Part shown: piece after piece, positions 8,911 through 18,200 of the stretch
How positions within the stretch are numbered: the stretch's first letter is position 1
How the letters are laid out: every line of letters begins with the position of its first letter
Origin: CADEED01 sp963842515
Lineage (GTDB): Bacteria > Pseudomonadota > Gammaproteobacteria > Steroidobacterales > Steroidobacteraceae
DNA: 64,000 nt
Direction: 5' to 3'
NCBI GenBank assembly: GCA_963842515.1
Contig: CAWJGO010000005.1
Location: 372,001-436,000 of the forward strand
Notes under the pieces: generated by a model
Seen by the model: only the letters and a program-made list of their open reading frames with translations
What the model was told of the DNA's origin: nothing
Database searches by the model: none
Program-made: the position numbers and the translations under genes

Positions 8911-9873
8911 TTACTTGCAGATAGTGGTCAGGCGATCGCGCGGTTTTCGCGGCGCGTTGTCCGGCCAGGGAATATTCTTCGCCTGCATCGCCAGCTCAAC
9001 CAGCGTTCCGCCGCGGGCTTCGGCGAAATCCGGATCGTAGCCGTAGGCCGGATCTTGCTGCGCTTCTTCGAGCGTGACGATCTCGAACCCTTCTTCGTCG
9101 AGAATCCTGAACAGGTCGGGCAGGATGTGAGCGCTGAATGATCCGAGATGCAGCAGCATCACGTGGTGGATGTCGCGTCCGAACACGGTGCGTGAATTGT
9201 TCACGCCGAACCGGATGAACTCCCGCGCCGCGGTGCGGTAGCTCTCGCGCAGCCAGGCGATGCTCTGCTCGTCCTTCGTCTGCCAGCAGCGCGCATGCGC
9301 GCTGTTCCACAGGTAGTCTTCATGATCCAGCGTGGTCTGCGCGATGCGGTATTGATTGGCGGCGAGGAACGCGCGCACGGCGCGGCGCTTCTCGAGCGTG
9401 TCGCCTTCGTGCAGATACGGGTATCGGAACCAGCGCCAGTCGTGATTGCCGGCGCCTTTCTTCTTGTCGGCGGGCATCAGCAGCGCGAGCACGGGCTCGT
9501 TGCGCAGGATCTCGCGCTGAAAATCTTCGACCGTGTTCTTGGTCAAATCCAGGTGATTGTAGGTGTGGTTCGCCAGCGGGTGACCGCCCGCCACCCAGAT
9601 CTGCAGCGCCTTCGCGCCGTCCGGATTCCGTTCGAGCTGGGTCGCGTTGATGAAGCCGTATGAAGCGGGAATGCGATGCTTCTTCAACACCCGGATGGTG
9701 TCGCGCGCGAAATCGGATTGCTTCTTTCCAAGCGGCAGCCCGCCGTTGAGCGGCAGATCGTCGAAGGTCAAGGCGACCTTGAGCTTCGGTTCGGCGGCGC
9801 TTGCAACACCGCCAGCCAGCGCGGCGGCCAGCAGGAAAATGAGGGATGTCCCCATTTTCCAGCTCCGCTTCAT
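8911..9873 (-). CDS. Secreted polysaccharide deacetylase (NodB domain)
   Basis: 320 residues from the ATG at 9873, which overlaps the dps stop (ATGA). The signal peptide is IFLLAAALAGGVASA. The NodB domain shows Asp38-Asp39 in TFDD (catalytic base and metal ligand) and the metal-binding His103 and His107 in HTYNH. The RYPYLHEG segment matches the conserved motif 3 region, and HLGSFSAH gives the late histidine. It probably removes N- or O-acetyl groups from a cell-envelope or extracellular glycan. Coupling to a dps gene is unusual and suggests joint expression under stress, but that is inference. A longer start 24 nt upstream would lie inside dps. Confidence 0.9.
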   Translation of the reverse strand: MKRSWKMGTSLIFLLAAALAGGVASAAEPKLKVALTFDDLPLNGGLPLGKKQSDFARDTIRVLKKHRIPASYGFINATQLERNPDGAKALQIWVAGGHPLANHTYNHLDLTKNTVEDFQREILRNEPVLALLMPADKKKGAGNHDWRWFRYPYLHEGDTLEKRRAVRAFLAANQYRIAQTTLDHEDYLWNSAHARCWQTKDEQSIAWLRESYRTAAREFIRFGVNNSRTVFGRDIHHVMLLHLGSFSAHILPDLFRILDEEGFEIVTLEEAQQDPAYGYDPDFAEARGGTLVELAMQAKNIPWPDNAPRKPRDRLTTICK

Positions 9874-10383
9874 TTGAGCAGGCTGCGCAGCATCCATGCG
9901 GTCTTCTCATGAATCTGCAGGCGCTGCGTGAGCAGATCGCAGGTGGCTTCGTCACCGGCCTTCTCGGCACCGGGAAAGGCGGCGCGCGCGGTTCGTGCCA
10001 CGGCTTCATGGCCCGACACCAACAATCGCACCATGTCGAGCGCGTCCGGTACGCCCTCGGTCTCTTCGATCGAGGTGAGCTTCGAGAATTCCCGGTAGGT
10101 GCGCGGGCGCGGGGTAGCCGAGCGCGCGAATGCGTTCGGCGATGAGGTCGAGCGCATTCCACAGCTCGGTATATTCGTCCATGAACATCAGGTGCAGTGT
10201 GTTGAACATCGGTCCTTCGACGTTCCAGTGGAAGTTGTGCGTCTTGAGGTACAGGGTGTAGGTGTCGGCGAGTACGCGCGATAGCCCTTGCACGATTTTC
10301 TCGCGATCCTTGCCCTTGATACCGATGTCGATCAGCGGGGCGGCCATCGGGGCGGCAGCGGCCGCGGTGTTTTTCTTTGCCAT
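9870..10383 (-). pseudogene. dps: Dps/ferritin-like DNA-protection protein with a frameshift
   Basis: The first part (from ATG 10383) reads MAKKNTAAAAAP... and contains the ferroxidase motif FHWNVEGPMFNTLHLMFMDEY. After GYPAP at about 10110 the frame goes on for 34 unrelated residues to a stop. The expected continuation, RTYREFSKLTSIEE through to LQIHEKTAWMLRSLLK, is present in another frame ending at 9870. One extra base (or two missing) in the GC-rich run around 10103-10115 explains it. A GAGGAG ribosome-binding site lies 7 nt before the start. Dps sequesters iron and shields DNA under oxidative stress. Whether this is a real inactivation, programmed slippage or a sequencing error cannot be settled here. 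All other Dps features look well conserved, which favours a recent event or an error. Confidence 0.8.
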
Positions 10384-10448
10384 GATTTACTCCTCGAGCG
10401 TGGCCTCGAGTCTAGCCATGCCTCGCATGCACCGCTATTCGGATCTGC

Positions 10449-11510
10449 CTATCGACTCGAGAGGCCGGATCTATAGTGGGCACGCAGCGCATCACCGCCG
10501 AAGTCACGCTCGAGATCGCGGTAGACGGTGTGAATGTGATTGGCACCGTTCTGCGTGTTGTCGTATTCGATGAGCAGCGTCGGCCCGTGAATGCGGTAGT
10601 AGTGGGGCTGCCCGGCTTCGATGCCACCCGCCCAGGCGAAGCGCACCTTGTCGACGCCCGCCCGGTCGATGCGTGACAAGGCGTCGTTGGCGGCCGCGGG
10701 AGTCGCGCGGCCGACGTACAACTCGATGAGGCGCTGAAGCTGCGCGCGTTCTGCAGCTGTCATGTCGGCAGCGGCGAGGCCGGCAAGTTCGAGGTTCTGT
10801 ACCTTCGGGTCGTTGCCGGTGACGATGTCGGAGAATGCGGTGTCGCGAATCATCGCGGTCTGGCGCCGCGCGGCGGGCAGCATGGTGATCAACTCACGGC
10901 CCAGGTCTTCCTCGGCGGCCAGCAGGCGAAAACCGGCATTGGGACCCGCCAGTACGCGCGCCGGATTCGCGCCCATGAAAACCGGCGCGACGACCGGAGC
11001 CTCGCCAGGCAACTCGGTGACATTGATCGACAGATGATGCCCTTCGAAGCGCCAGGCCCACGGCGCGCTCGCCGATGGCTTGCCGAACACGGCGGTGTAG
11101 TAGAGGCCGGGATCGCGCCGTGACGCATTGCCGACGCCCGCCTCGGTTTCCACGCGCCGCAGGATGTTTTCGTGTTTCATCACGCCGCGCGCCGACAGCA
11201 GGCCCTCGGGGCTCAGTGCGGTCGCCAGCAGTGGTCCGAGCAATTCACTTTGCGGATCATCGAGCTTGAGCAGCGATGCGCCGACACGCTCCTTGGGAAC
11301 GAAGTGCCAGGCGAGCCGCTCGGGCGAGTCGATCGGGAAGCTGGCCGCGGCCCGCAGGTCCTGAGGCAACGACTTCAGGAAAGCGCCGGCGGCCTCCGCG
11401 GCGCCGCTCTTGTCGCCGCTGCGCGCGGCACCCGCGTGCGGCGCGAGCATGGCGGCCGCGCCACCCACTGCCAGTGACAGGCCCACTGCCGCGATTCTTG
11501 CTGCTCGCAT
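10449..11510 (-). CDS. DUF3500 family secreted protein
   Basis: 353 residues from the ATG at 11510. The frame is open much further upstream, but only inside the response-regulator gene. A signal peptide (IAAVGLSLAVGGAAAMLAPHAGA) is followed by a domain with the characteristic YYTAVFG, WRFEGHHLSIN and PAVFMGANPA-like stretches of the DUF3500 family. The C-terminal part has an IEYDNTQNGANHIHTVYRDL segment conserved in that family. Function is unknown. It is exported, not membrane-anchored, and lies 65 nt upstream of dps on the same strand. A link to oxidative stress is only suggested by that neighbour. Confidence 0.8.
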   Translation of the reverse strand: MRAARIAAVGLSLAVGGAAAMLAPHAGAARSGDKSGAAEAAGAFLKSLPQDLRAAASFPIDSPERLAWHFVPKERVGASLLKLDDPQSELLGPLLATALSPEGLLSARGVMKHENILRRVETEAGVGNASRRDPGLYYTAVFGKPSASAPWAWRFEGHHLSINVTELPGEAPVVAPVFMGANPARVLAGPNAGFRLLAAEEDLGRELITMLPAARRQTAMIRDTAFSDIVTGNDPKVQNLELAGLAAADMTAAERAQLQRLIELYVGRATPAAANDALSRIDRAGVDKVRFAWAGGIEAGQPHYYRIHGPTLLIEYDNTQNGANHIHTVYRDLERDFGGDALRAHYRSGLSSR

Positions 11511-11575
11511 CGACGCTCTCCTCTCGAGGGAGGCCGATCGTAGTGCGCTGACAGGTGGTTGAAAAGGAATACCTG

Positions 11576-12799
11576 CTAGGCGGTTTTGGCGAGCAGCTTT
11601 TCCGCCTCGCCGCGGCTCTTCTTGAAGTGTTCCTCGAGTCCGGCATCTCGCAGGAAGCTGACGTCGATTCGGGCCGAGCTGTCGAGGCTCGCTCCGGCGG
11701 TCCGCAACGTCCCATCGCCTTCGGTCATCTCTTCGATGAGGCCGCTCGCGATGTGGACCGCGGCAACCAGCGGGCGCGCCTCGGGCGCCACTTCGTTGGG
11801 GCGGTGATGGAAGGCGACCGCCTCGACGATCGGGAACGGAATGCCCCACAGGCCGAGTAGATAGGCGCCGACCTCGGCATGCGTGACGCCGAAGATCTCG
11901 CGCTCGGCGGCGGCGCTGTCGCCGTTGAGCTCTTTCTTGCGCTCGAGTGCGCGTACGTAGTCCGGCGGCGCGGCATACAGCAGCACGAGCGAGCCGATGT
12001 CGTGCAGCAATCCGGCGGTGAAGGCCGCGTCGGCGAGCGCCGGATTCGACACGATCTTCTTGGCCAGCACCGCGGTCAGCATCGAATGATGCTGCAGGCG
12101 ATCGGGAGAGAAGCCCTTGACCTCGCTGATGGCCTTGTCCGAGAACGAGCTCGAGGTGAGCACCAGCGACTTGATGATCTCCACGCCGAGATAGGTGACG
12201 GCCGGGCGGATGCTGACGATCTTCTGGCCCAGGCCGAAGTAGGCCGAATTCACCAGCTGCAACACCTTGGCGCACACCGCCGCGTCCATCTCGATGACCT
12301 TGGCGAAGGACGCCGCATCGGCCTTCGGGTCGGCGGCGAGGCGCGCGAGCTCCGTGTAGGTGGACGGCACCGCGGGAATGCGATCCAGCTTGCCGACCAG
12401 TGCCGTGAGCGCCGGATTCTGCATGAGCTTGTGCAGCGCATGGGTCTGTTCGATCACCGCGCGCAGCGTATCGCCGTCGCAGGGTTTGTGCAGGAACTGA
12501 TGTGTGACGGGCAGTGCGCGCATGATGGATTCGCGCTCGGCCTGTCCAGACAGCACGATGCGTGCCGCCGCGGGGAAGTCGCGCTGGATGTGGCGCAGCA
12601 GCTCGGCGCCGTCCATGCCTGGCATGCGCATGTCGGTGATGACGACATCCGCCGGGGTTTTCTTCATCTCCTCGAGAGCCTGCTGGCCACCGAGTGCGAA
12701 GGTCATGTCCCAGCGCTTGCGCTCCTTGCGCAAGGAATTGCGCAGGCCATCGAGGATGGCCTGTTCGTCATCGACAAATAACACGTGTAGCGAAGTCAT
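11576..12799 (-). CDS. Response regulator with HDOD output domain
   Basis: 407 residues. The receiver domain (residues 1-125) has acidic residues at 10-12 and the phospho-acceptor Asp56 in VITDMRMPG. The HDOD domain follows at about 130-340, with a degenerate HD-like motif LLHDIG and FHHRPNE. HDOD proteins relay signals without known nucleotide cleavage and often affect motility, biofilm or stress output. The start ATG overlaps the stop of the histidine kinase (ATGA at 12796-12799), so kinase and regulator are translationally coupled and form one two-component pair. There is no DNA-binding domain, so output is probably through protein contacts. Confidence 0.93.
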   Translation of the reverse strand: MTSLHVLFVDDEQAILDGLRNSLRKERKRWDMTFALGGQQALEEMKKTPADVVITDMRMPGMDGAELLRHIQRDFPAAARIVLSGQAERESIMRALPVTHQFLHKPCDGDTLRAVIEQTHALHKLMQNPALTALVGKLDRIPAVPSTYTELARLAADPKADAASFAKVIEMDAAVCAKVLQLVNSAYFGLGQKIVSIRPAVTYLGVEIIKSLVLTSSSFSDKAISEVKGFSPDRLQHHSMLTAVLAKKIVSNPALADAAFTAGLLHDIGSLVLLYAAPPDYVRALERKKELNGDSAAAEREIFGVTHAEVGAYLLGLWGIPFPIVEAVAFHHRPNEVAPEARPLVAAVHIASGLIEEMTEGDGTLRTAGASLDSSARIDVSFLRDAGLEEHFKKSRGEAEKLLAKTA

Positions 12800-14736
12800 G
12801 CGGCAGCCTGCTTGTTGGTGGATTCAGTCACGGGTGCGTCAACCGCCCTCGGAAGGCGGATGAAGAACGTCGTTCCTTTTCCTGTTTCAGTTTCGAAATG
12901 AAGGGAACCTTTGAGCTTCTCGACCACGATGCCGCGCGACAGCGCGAGGCCTTGCCCCGTGCCGCGCCCGACTTCCTTGGTCGTGACGAACGGCTCGAAT
13001 ATGCGGCCGCGTACGGCATCGGGTATGCCGTCGCCGGTGTCGCGGATCGAGATCTCGACGAAATCGCCGATGGCGCGAGTACGCACAGTAATGCGTCCCT
13101 TGCTGCTGGTGCCTTCGACCACGTCGCTGATTGCGTGCGCAGCGTTGAGCAGCAGGTTGAGTACCACCTGGTTGATGTCGCCCGCGTGGCAGTGCACCGG
13201 TGGAATGTCGCCGAAGTCCGTCTCGACTTCGGCGACGCTCTTGTATTCGTTACGCGCCATGTTGAGCGTGGTCTTGATGGCTCGATTCAGATCGATGTCG
13301 GTCTTGGTGCGCGTGTCGGGATGAGCGAATTCGGTCATCGAACGCACGATGGATCCCACACGGCCGATGCCTTCGAGCGCACGGTCGAGTGCGTCGGGGG
13401 CGTTCTTGAGGAAATAGTCGACGTCGGCGGCTTCGTCGGTGTCACTGGCCTTGCGGGCCGCGTCGGTGACGTCCTTGCCGGAGAGCGCGCCCGCGGCGAG
13501 TGCGCGGTAGTCGGCGAGCGCGTGCGGGACATCGCGCAGCGCGTGACGCACGAAGCGCACGCTGTCGGAAATGAACTGCACTGAAGTATTGATCTCGTGC
13601 GCCACGCCGGCGGCAATGCGCCCGACGGATTCCAGTTTCTGACCCTGTGCCATCTCGCGGACCAGGCGGCGCGCTTCGGTCACATCGATCATGAGGCCGC
13701 GCAGGAGGCGCCTGCCCATGACGGCTTCGCAGGACACGGTCCAACGCAGCTCGAGCACGCGGTCGTCGGCCGTGACCACCGAGCACAGCGTCTCGAAGCT
13801 GCCGGGCATACACTCGTCGAGGTGCTCTCGCACCGTCGATTCGCGCTCGCGCGGCAACAGCACGTCGAGAAACCCGGGTTCTTTCCAGCGCGTTCCGGGA
13901 ATTCCAAGGATCTGCTCGGCCTGCGGTCCGATGTAGGTGAACTTTCCCAGCGTCAGATCCAGCTCGAATGGAATGGCGTGCGTCGTCTCGGCGATGAGCC
14001 GGTATTGCTCCCGGCTGCGCTCGAGCTCACGGGTGCGCTCGTTGACGTCTTTGCCGATGGTCTCGTTGGCGAGTGCCAGCGTGGCGGCATGTTCGGACCA
14101 TGTCTGTACGGTCTTGAGGCTCTGCTGCACGGCGAGCAACAGGATCAGGAATTCGGACACCACCCAGATTCCCTGGTCGAAGATGCGCCACCAGGCCGAG
14201 GGGCCGATGACATATGAGTCGGGCAGCAGCGTGATGCGCACGATGGGATAGCTGATCGCCGCCAGCGTCGCCGACGCCAGCACACGCCAGTCACGGTAGA
14301 AGGCGAGGAAGGCGAGCGAAACGAACACGTGGAACTGGGCTTCGGAGCGGCCCTCGAGAAGCCACATGAACAGCATCGACCAGCCGATCTGGCACAGCGC
14401 CATGAAGTGGCGTACCCACCAGGCGAGCGGCGCCGCGCGTGCGAACAGCAACGCCGGCAGGCACAACACGCCGCCAAGGATCAGCGTGAACAGGATGCGC
14501 GACTCACCGGGCAGCGCGGAATTCCACGCCAGCGCCAGTGCCACGGGCCATTGCACTGCAAAAAGGAGCAGGAACGTACGATGCGTACCCACGGTGAGCT
14601 GCGCCACGACTTCGTGACGCACTTCACGGGCACGAGCCGCGCGCTGCGTTGATTCCAGATCAATCACGGGTTTCCCTGCTCTTTCCTGATGCCGACTCCG
14701 GTTGTCTCCCGGCGTTATCGGCCCATTGCAGGGCAC
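12796..14736 (-). CDS. Membrane sensor histidine kinase with PAS domain
   Basis: Up to 646 residues. About five to six hydrophobic segments lie between residues 50 and 215, then a coiled-coil (ERTRELERSREQYR), a PAS domain (about 245-350), and the phospho-acceptor histidine in GVAHEINT. The ATPase domain shows the N-box (NLLLNAAHAI), G1 (DTGDGIPD) and G2 (GTGQGLALS). The receptor portion has no obvious periplasmic ligand domain, so it may sense the membrane or an internal signal. The far start at 14736 has a poor ribosome-binding site. A GTG at 14667, preceded by AGGAAAGAG and CAGGG, is a plausible alternative that drops 23 residues. The stop overlaps the response-regulator start. Confidence 0.92.
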   Translation of the reverse strand: MPCNGPITPGDNRSRHQERAGKPVIDLESTQRAARAREVRHEVVAQLTVGTHRTFLLLFAVQWPVALALAWNSALPGESRILFTLILGGVLCLPALLFARAAPLAWWVRHFMALCQIGWSMLFMWLLEGRSEAQFHVFVSLAFLAFYRDWRVLASATLAAISYPIVRITLLPDSYVIGPSAWWRIFDQGIWVVSEFLILLLAVQQSLKTVQTWSEHAATLALANETIGKDVNERTRELERSREQYRLIAETTHAIPFELDLTLGKFTYIGPQAEQILGIPGTRWKEPGFLDVLLPRERESTVREHLDECMPGSFETLCSVVTADDRVLELRWTVSCEAVMGRRLLRGLMIDVTEARRLVREMAQGQKLESVGRIAAGVAHEINTSVQFISDSVRFVRHALRDVPHALADYRALAAGALSGKDVTDAARKASDTDEAADVDYFLKNAPDALDRALEGIGRVGSIVRSMTEFAHPDTRTKTDIDLNRAIKTTLNMARNEYKSVAEVETDFGDIPPVHCHAGDINQVVLNLLLNAAHAISDVVEGTSSKGRITVRTRAIGDFVEISIRDTGDGIPDAVRGRIFEPFVTTKEVGRGTGQGLALSRGIVVEKLKGSLHFETETGKGTTFFIRLPRAVDAPVTESTNKQAAA

Positions 14737-14744
14737 GCTTTAGG

Positions 14745-15554
14745 CTACTTTCGCGGTGGACCCGGGAAAAAAGCGTTCGTTTTCAAGACGTAGTCGGCAT
14801 ATTGCGGCCGGCGTTTGCCGATGTCCTTTTCCAGCAGCCCGACGCCGGAAACCCGCAGCAGCAGGAAGGTCAGCAGGGCAGGTCCTGCCACCGACCACCA
14901 GGCACCGGCCGCTACCGCCATGAGGCCGAACCCCCACCAGATGCAGACCTCGCCAAAGTAGTTAGGATGGCGCGTGTAGCGCCACAGGCCGCGGTTCATG
15001 ACGGCGTTGGCGTTGGCGGGATTGCCCTTGAACCGGGCGAGCTGCCAGTCGCCGCCAGCTTCGAACACGAAGCCGACGAGCCACAGCGCGATGCCGAGGT
15101 AGTCGAGCGCTCCCAGCGGCTGGTTACTCGCGAAGGCCCCGAGCAAGGGCAGTGAAATGATCCAGGCCAGCAGTGCCTGCAGCCAGAACACGAGATAAAG
15201 GCTCTTCAGCGCGAAACGCGGCTGGTGACGTTCGCGGAGCGCCCGATAGCGTGCATCCTCACCCTTTCCCATGTTGCGCGCGGTGATGTAGATCGACAGT
15301 CGCGCCGCCCACAGCACCACCAGCCACAACACGAACGCGAGCCGAGGGGCACGCGGGTCGGAGTCGAGCGCATAGATGACCGCGGCAGCAAGCAGCATCA
15401 GGCTCCACAACGAGTCGACGATGGACACGTTGCGCAGCGGCAGCGACAGCAGCCAGGTGAGCGTGGCCGCGATCAGCAGCACGGGCAGGGCCGACAGCCA
15501 CAGCTCGTAGTTGAAGTCGGCGCCAGTCAGAGCAAATCCTTGAGCCTGAACCAC
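14745..15554 (-). CDS. DUF1295 integral-membrane protein (steroid-reductase/ICMT-like)
   Basis: 269 residues with about seven transmembrane segments and the family signature RYTRHPNYFGEVCIWWG near residue 190. DUF1295 proteins share the membrane fold of steroid 5-alpha-reductases and isoprenylcysteine methyltransferases. The substrate is unknown. The assigned GTG start at 15554 lies 28 nt inside the end of the PuuB-like gene, with no clear ribosome-binding site, so the true start could be a little downstream. It ends 8 nt before the longest kinase start, so it may be in one transcript with the two-component genes. Confidence 0.85.
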   Translation of the reverse strand: MVQAQGFALTGADFNYELWLSALPVLLIAATLTWLLSLPLRNVSIVDSLWSLMLLAAAVIYALDSDPRAPRLAFVLWLVVLWAARLSIYITARNMGKGEDARYRALRERHQPRFALKSLYLVFWLQALLAWIISLPLLGAFASNQPLGALDYLGIALWLVGFVFEAGGDWQLARFKGNPANANAVMNRGLWRYTRHPNYFGEVCIWWGFGLMAVAAGAWWSVAGPALLTFLLLRVSGVGLLEKDIGKRRPQYADYVLKTNAFFPGPPRK

Positions 15555-16816
15555 AACATGGCGAGCACCAGCGCTGGCCGGCGGAAATACCGGCCGCCGG
15601 GAAAGTCACCGTGGGGGATTTTCGCGAATACGTCGAAACGCCCGGCCGAGCCCGCCATCGCCTCGGCTACGAGCGAGCCTGCGATACCGGACAGCACCAT
15701 GCCGTGGCCGGAGAAGCCCTGCAGGAAGTACGCATTGGGCCCGAGGCGTCCGAAGTGCGGTGCGCGGTTGGGAGTGATGTCGACATAGCCGCCCCAGGCG
15801 TATTCGATGCGCGTGTCGGTGAGCTGCGGGAACACGCGCGTGATGCGCTTGCGCAGCACGCGCGCTGAGTCGAAGGGATCGACTCCCGAGTAGCTCACAC
15901 GTCCACCGAAGAGCAGGCGGTGATCCGCGGATCGGCGAAAGTAGTCGAGCACCCAGTTGATGTCCGCGACTGCCGCGTTGTTGGTGATGAGTGACGTGGC
16001 GCGCTCCGCGCCGAGAACCTCGGTGGCTGCAATGTAGGTACCCACGGCCATGAGCTTGCGCGCCAGGGCCGGCACCAGCGCGCCTAACAAGGCGTTGCCG
16101 GCGATCAGCAGATGGCGCGCACGGACGGTTCCGGCCTGCGTGTGCGCGAGATTGTCGGCGCTCGCCGAACCTGCAACGTCGAGTCGCGTCACCCAGGAAT
16201 TCTCGAAGATGCGAACGCCGGCGTTCGCGGCCGCCCTTCCCAGGCCCAACGTATATTTATAAGGCTGCAGGTGGCCGCTGTTCGAATCGTAGATGCCCGT
16301 GGTGTAACGCTCGCTCGGCACGATCCCGCGCAACTCTTCGTGACTCACCAGGCGCACGCTGCGGTAGTCGTATTTTTCATGCAGCGAATCGACCTCGGCG
16401 CGCAGCTCCTCGTCATGGCGCGGTTTCACGCCCACGTGCATGTGCCCCGCGACGTAGTCGCAGGCAATCGAGTGCTTCGCGATCAGCTCACGGACGAGCT
16501 TCATGCCTTGGAGCGTGATGTCCCACATGAAGCGTGCGTCGGCATCACCCACGAGCTTTTCGAGCTTCTCCTGGCCGCTGGCGTAGCCGAAAATAGTCTG
16601 CCCGCCGCTGCGTCCTGAGCCGCCGAACCCCAGGTGTTCGGCCTCGAGCAGCGCCACGCTGAAGCCGCGTTCAGCAAGGTGCAGCGCCGCCGACAGGCCC
16701 GAGATGCCGCCGCCAACGACGCACACATCCGCGCTGATCTCGCCGCGCAGCGCCGCATGCGGCGGTGGCGGCGCCGTGGTCGCGAAGTAGTAGTTCTGTG
16801 TGTCGGCCGCGCTCAT
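15527..16816 (-). CDS. puuB: FAD-dependent gamma-glutamylputrescine oxidase-like protein
   Basis: 429 residues from the ATG at 16816. The N-terminal DVCVVGGGISGLSAALHLAERG is a DAO-type FAD-binding fold, and the C-terminal GRLGPNAYFLQGFSGHGMVLS segment matches the FAD site in PuuB/OrdL proteins. PuuB oxidises gamma-glutamyl-putrescine to the aldehyde, releasing ammonia and hydrogen peroxide. The upstream neighbour on the same strand is a PuuA-like glutamine synthetase only 4 nt away, which supports this job. A longer reading frame to 16891 would lie inside that gene. It could also oxidise another gamma-glutamyl amine. Confidence 0.87.
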   Translation of the reverse strand: MSAADTQNYYFATTAPPPPHAALRGEISADVCVVGGGISGLSAALHLAERGFSVALLEAEHLGFGGSGRSGGQTIFGYASGQEKLEKLVGDADARFMWDITLQGMKLVRELIAKHSIACDYVAGHMHVGVKPRHDEELRAEVDSLHEKYDYRSVRLVSHEELRGIVPSERYTTGIYDSNSGHLQPYKYTLGLGRAAANAGVRIFENSWVTRLDVAGSASADNLAHTQAGTVRARHLLIAGNALLGALVPALARKLMAVGTYIAATEVLGAERATSLITNNAAVADINWVLDYFRRSADHRLLFGGRVSYSGVDPFDSARVLRKRITRVFPQLTDTRIEYAWGGYVDITPNRAPHFGRLGPNAYFLQGFSGHGMVLSGIAGSLVAEAMAGSAGRFDVFAKIPHGDFPGGRYFRRPALVLAMLWFRLKDLL

Positions 16817-16820
16817 GACA

Positions 16821-18200
16821 CTACAGCGGCCCCAGGTACCGCGCGATTTCGAGCGGCGTGATGTGAGTATTGAACTCCTGCATTTCGCCACGTTTCACGG
16901 TGGCGAACAGACGGGTGAATTTTTCGCCGAACGTCTCGCGCGCAAATGCGCTGGCAGCGAAGCGTTCAATGGCCGCCGGCCAGGTGGTGGGCAGTGGCGC
17001 TCCCTCCTGCCGATAGGCATTGCCGGTGAGCACCGCCGGCGGTTCAAGTCTGTGGTCGAGTCCATGCAACATGCCCGCAAGCACCCAAGCGGCTACCAGG
17101 TACGGGTTGGCATCCGCACCCGCTAGCCGGTGCTCGATACGCAGATTCGCGGCGTCGGACGCCGGTACGCGGATCGCCGAGCCGCGATTGTTGACGGACC
17201 AGTTCGCATGCATCGGCACGTACGCCTCGGCGCGGAAACGCCGGAAGGAATTCGGACCCGGCGCACACAGCGCCACGCCGTCGGCGAGGCTGCTCACCGT
17301 GCCGGCGATCGCGTGACGCAGCGGCACGCTGTCGAGCGGATTCGCGGCCGCGAAAATGTTGCGGCCGGCGTCATCGAGCAGGCTCACGTGAATGTGCAGG
17401 CCGCTGCCGGCCATGTCGCGATAGGGCTTGGGCAGGAAGGTGGCCTCGCAGCCGTGTGCGCGCGCGACGCTCTTGACTGCGCGCTTGAAACGCAACGCCT
17501 CGTCGCAGACCCGCAGTACGTCGGGCGCGTGCGCGAGGTTGACCTCGTACTGGCCAGGACCATATTCGGCGAGCGAGGATGTCGCGGGAACGTCTTGCAG
17601 GCGGCACACGCGATCGATCTCGGCAAGTAGCGGCGAATACTCGTTCACATCGGTCATCGAGTTGATCTGGGTACGGAATTCGCGCCGGCCCGTGAGCGGT
17701 CCCCTCGGCGGCTGCGGCAAACCATCCGGAGTGCGCTGCGTATCGACGAGATAGAACTCGTATTCGATTGCCACGACCGGCGTGAGCGCCAGCCGCGTGA
17801 ACCGCGCCAGCACGTTCGCGAGCAGATGACGCGGGTCGCCGAAAAACGGCGTGCCGTCGTGTTCGTGCATGGTGAGCTGCAGCTGCGCGATGCCATCGGG
17901 CTGCCAGGGCACGGTGACCAGCGAACCTGGCACCGGCATGCAGGGGCGATCCGCATCGCCGTCCTCGAAGCCGAGCCCGGTGTCCTCCATCGTGCCGCCT
18001 TCGATATCGAGGGCGAACATCGAGCCGGGCAGGGGCATGCCGCGTTTGAATACGCCAGCGATGTTGGCGCGATCGATTCGCTTGCCGCGCTCCACCGTGT
18101 TGAGGTCATTCACGAACGCATCGAAGAACCGCACCTCCGGATGGGAGGCGCAGAAGCGCTCGAGTTCGGATGCTTGCGCGACTACTGGGGCGCCGGACAT
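16821..18200 (-). CDS. puuA: Gamma-glutamylpolyamine synthetase-like glutamine synthetase (copy 1)
   Basis: 459 residues from ATG 18200, glutamine-synthetase fold. The beta-grasp N-domain covers residues about 20-110. The catalytic domain carries YEFYLVD (metal glutamates), GPGQYEVNL, GSGLHIHVSL and the NRGSAIRVP arginine region. PuuA ligates glutamate to putrescine with ATP as the first step of the Puu pathway. I see no adenylylation-loop signature of canonical GlnA, consistent with a catabolic gamma-glutamylamine ligase. It is transcribed away from puuD and a second homologue, with a 250-nt shared gap that must carry both promoters. Substrate preference relative to copy 2 is unknown. Confidence 0.87.
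   Translation of the reverse strand: MSGAPVVAQASELERFCASHPEVRFFDAFVNDLNTVERGKRIDRANIAGVFKRGMPLPGSMFALDIEGGTMEDTGLGFEDGDADRPCMPVPGSLVTVPWQPDGIAQLQLTMHEHDGTPFFGDPRHLLANVLARFTRLALTPVVAIEYEFYLVDTQRTPDGLPQPPRGPLTGRREFRTQINSMTDVNEYSPLLAEIDRVCRLQDVPATSSLAEYGPGQYEVNLAHAPDVLRVCDEALRFKRAVKSVARAHGCEATFLPKPYRDMAGSGLHIHVSLLDDAGRNIFAAANPLDSVPLRHAIAGTVSSLADGVALCAPGPNSFRRFRAEAYVPMHANWSVNNRGSAIRVPASDAANLRIEHRLAGADANPYLVAAWVLAGMLHGLDHRLEPPAVLTGNAYRQEGAPLPTTWPAAIERFAASAFARETFGEKFTRLFATVKRGEMQEFNTHITPLEIARYLGPL

Noticed and set aside
10384..10448. Repeated CTCGAG strings upstream of dps
   Set aside because: Too short and compatible with base composition; the ribosome-binding GAGGAG lies within one of them.
14667..14736. 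N-terminal extension of the histidine kinase
   Set aside because: The longest start has a weak ribosome-binding site, and the GTG at 14667 is equally possible; the choice cannot be settled from sequence.
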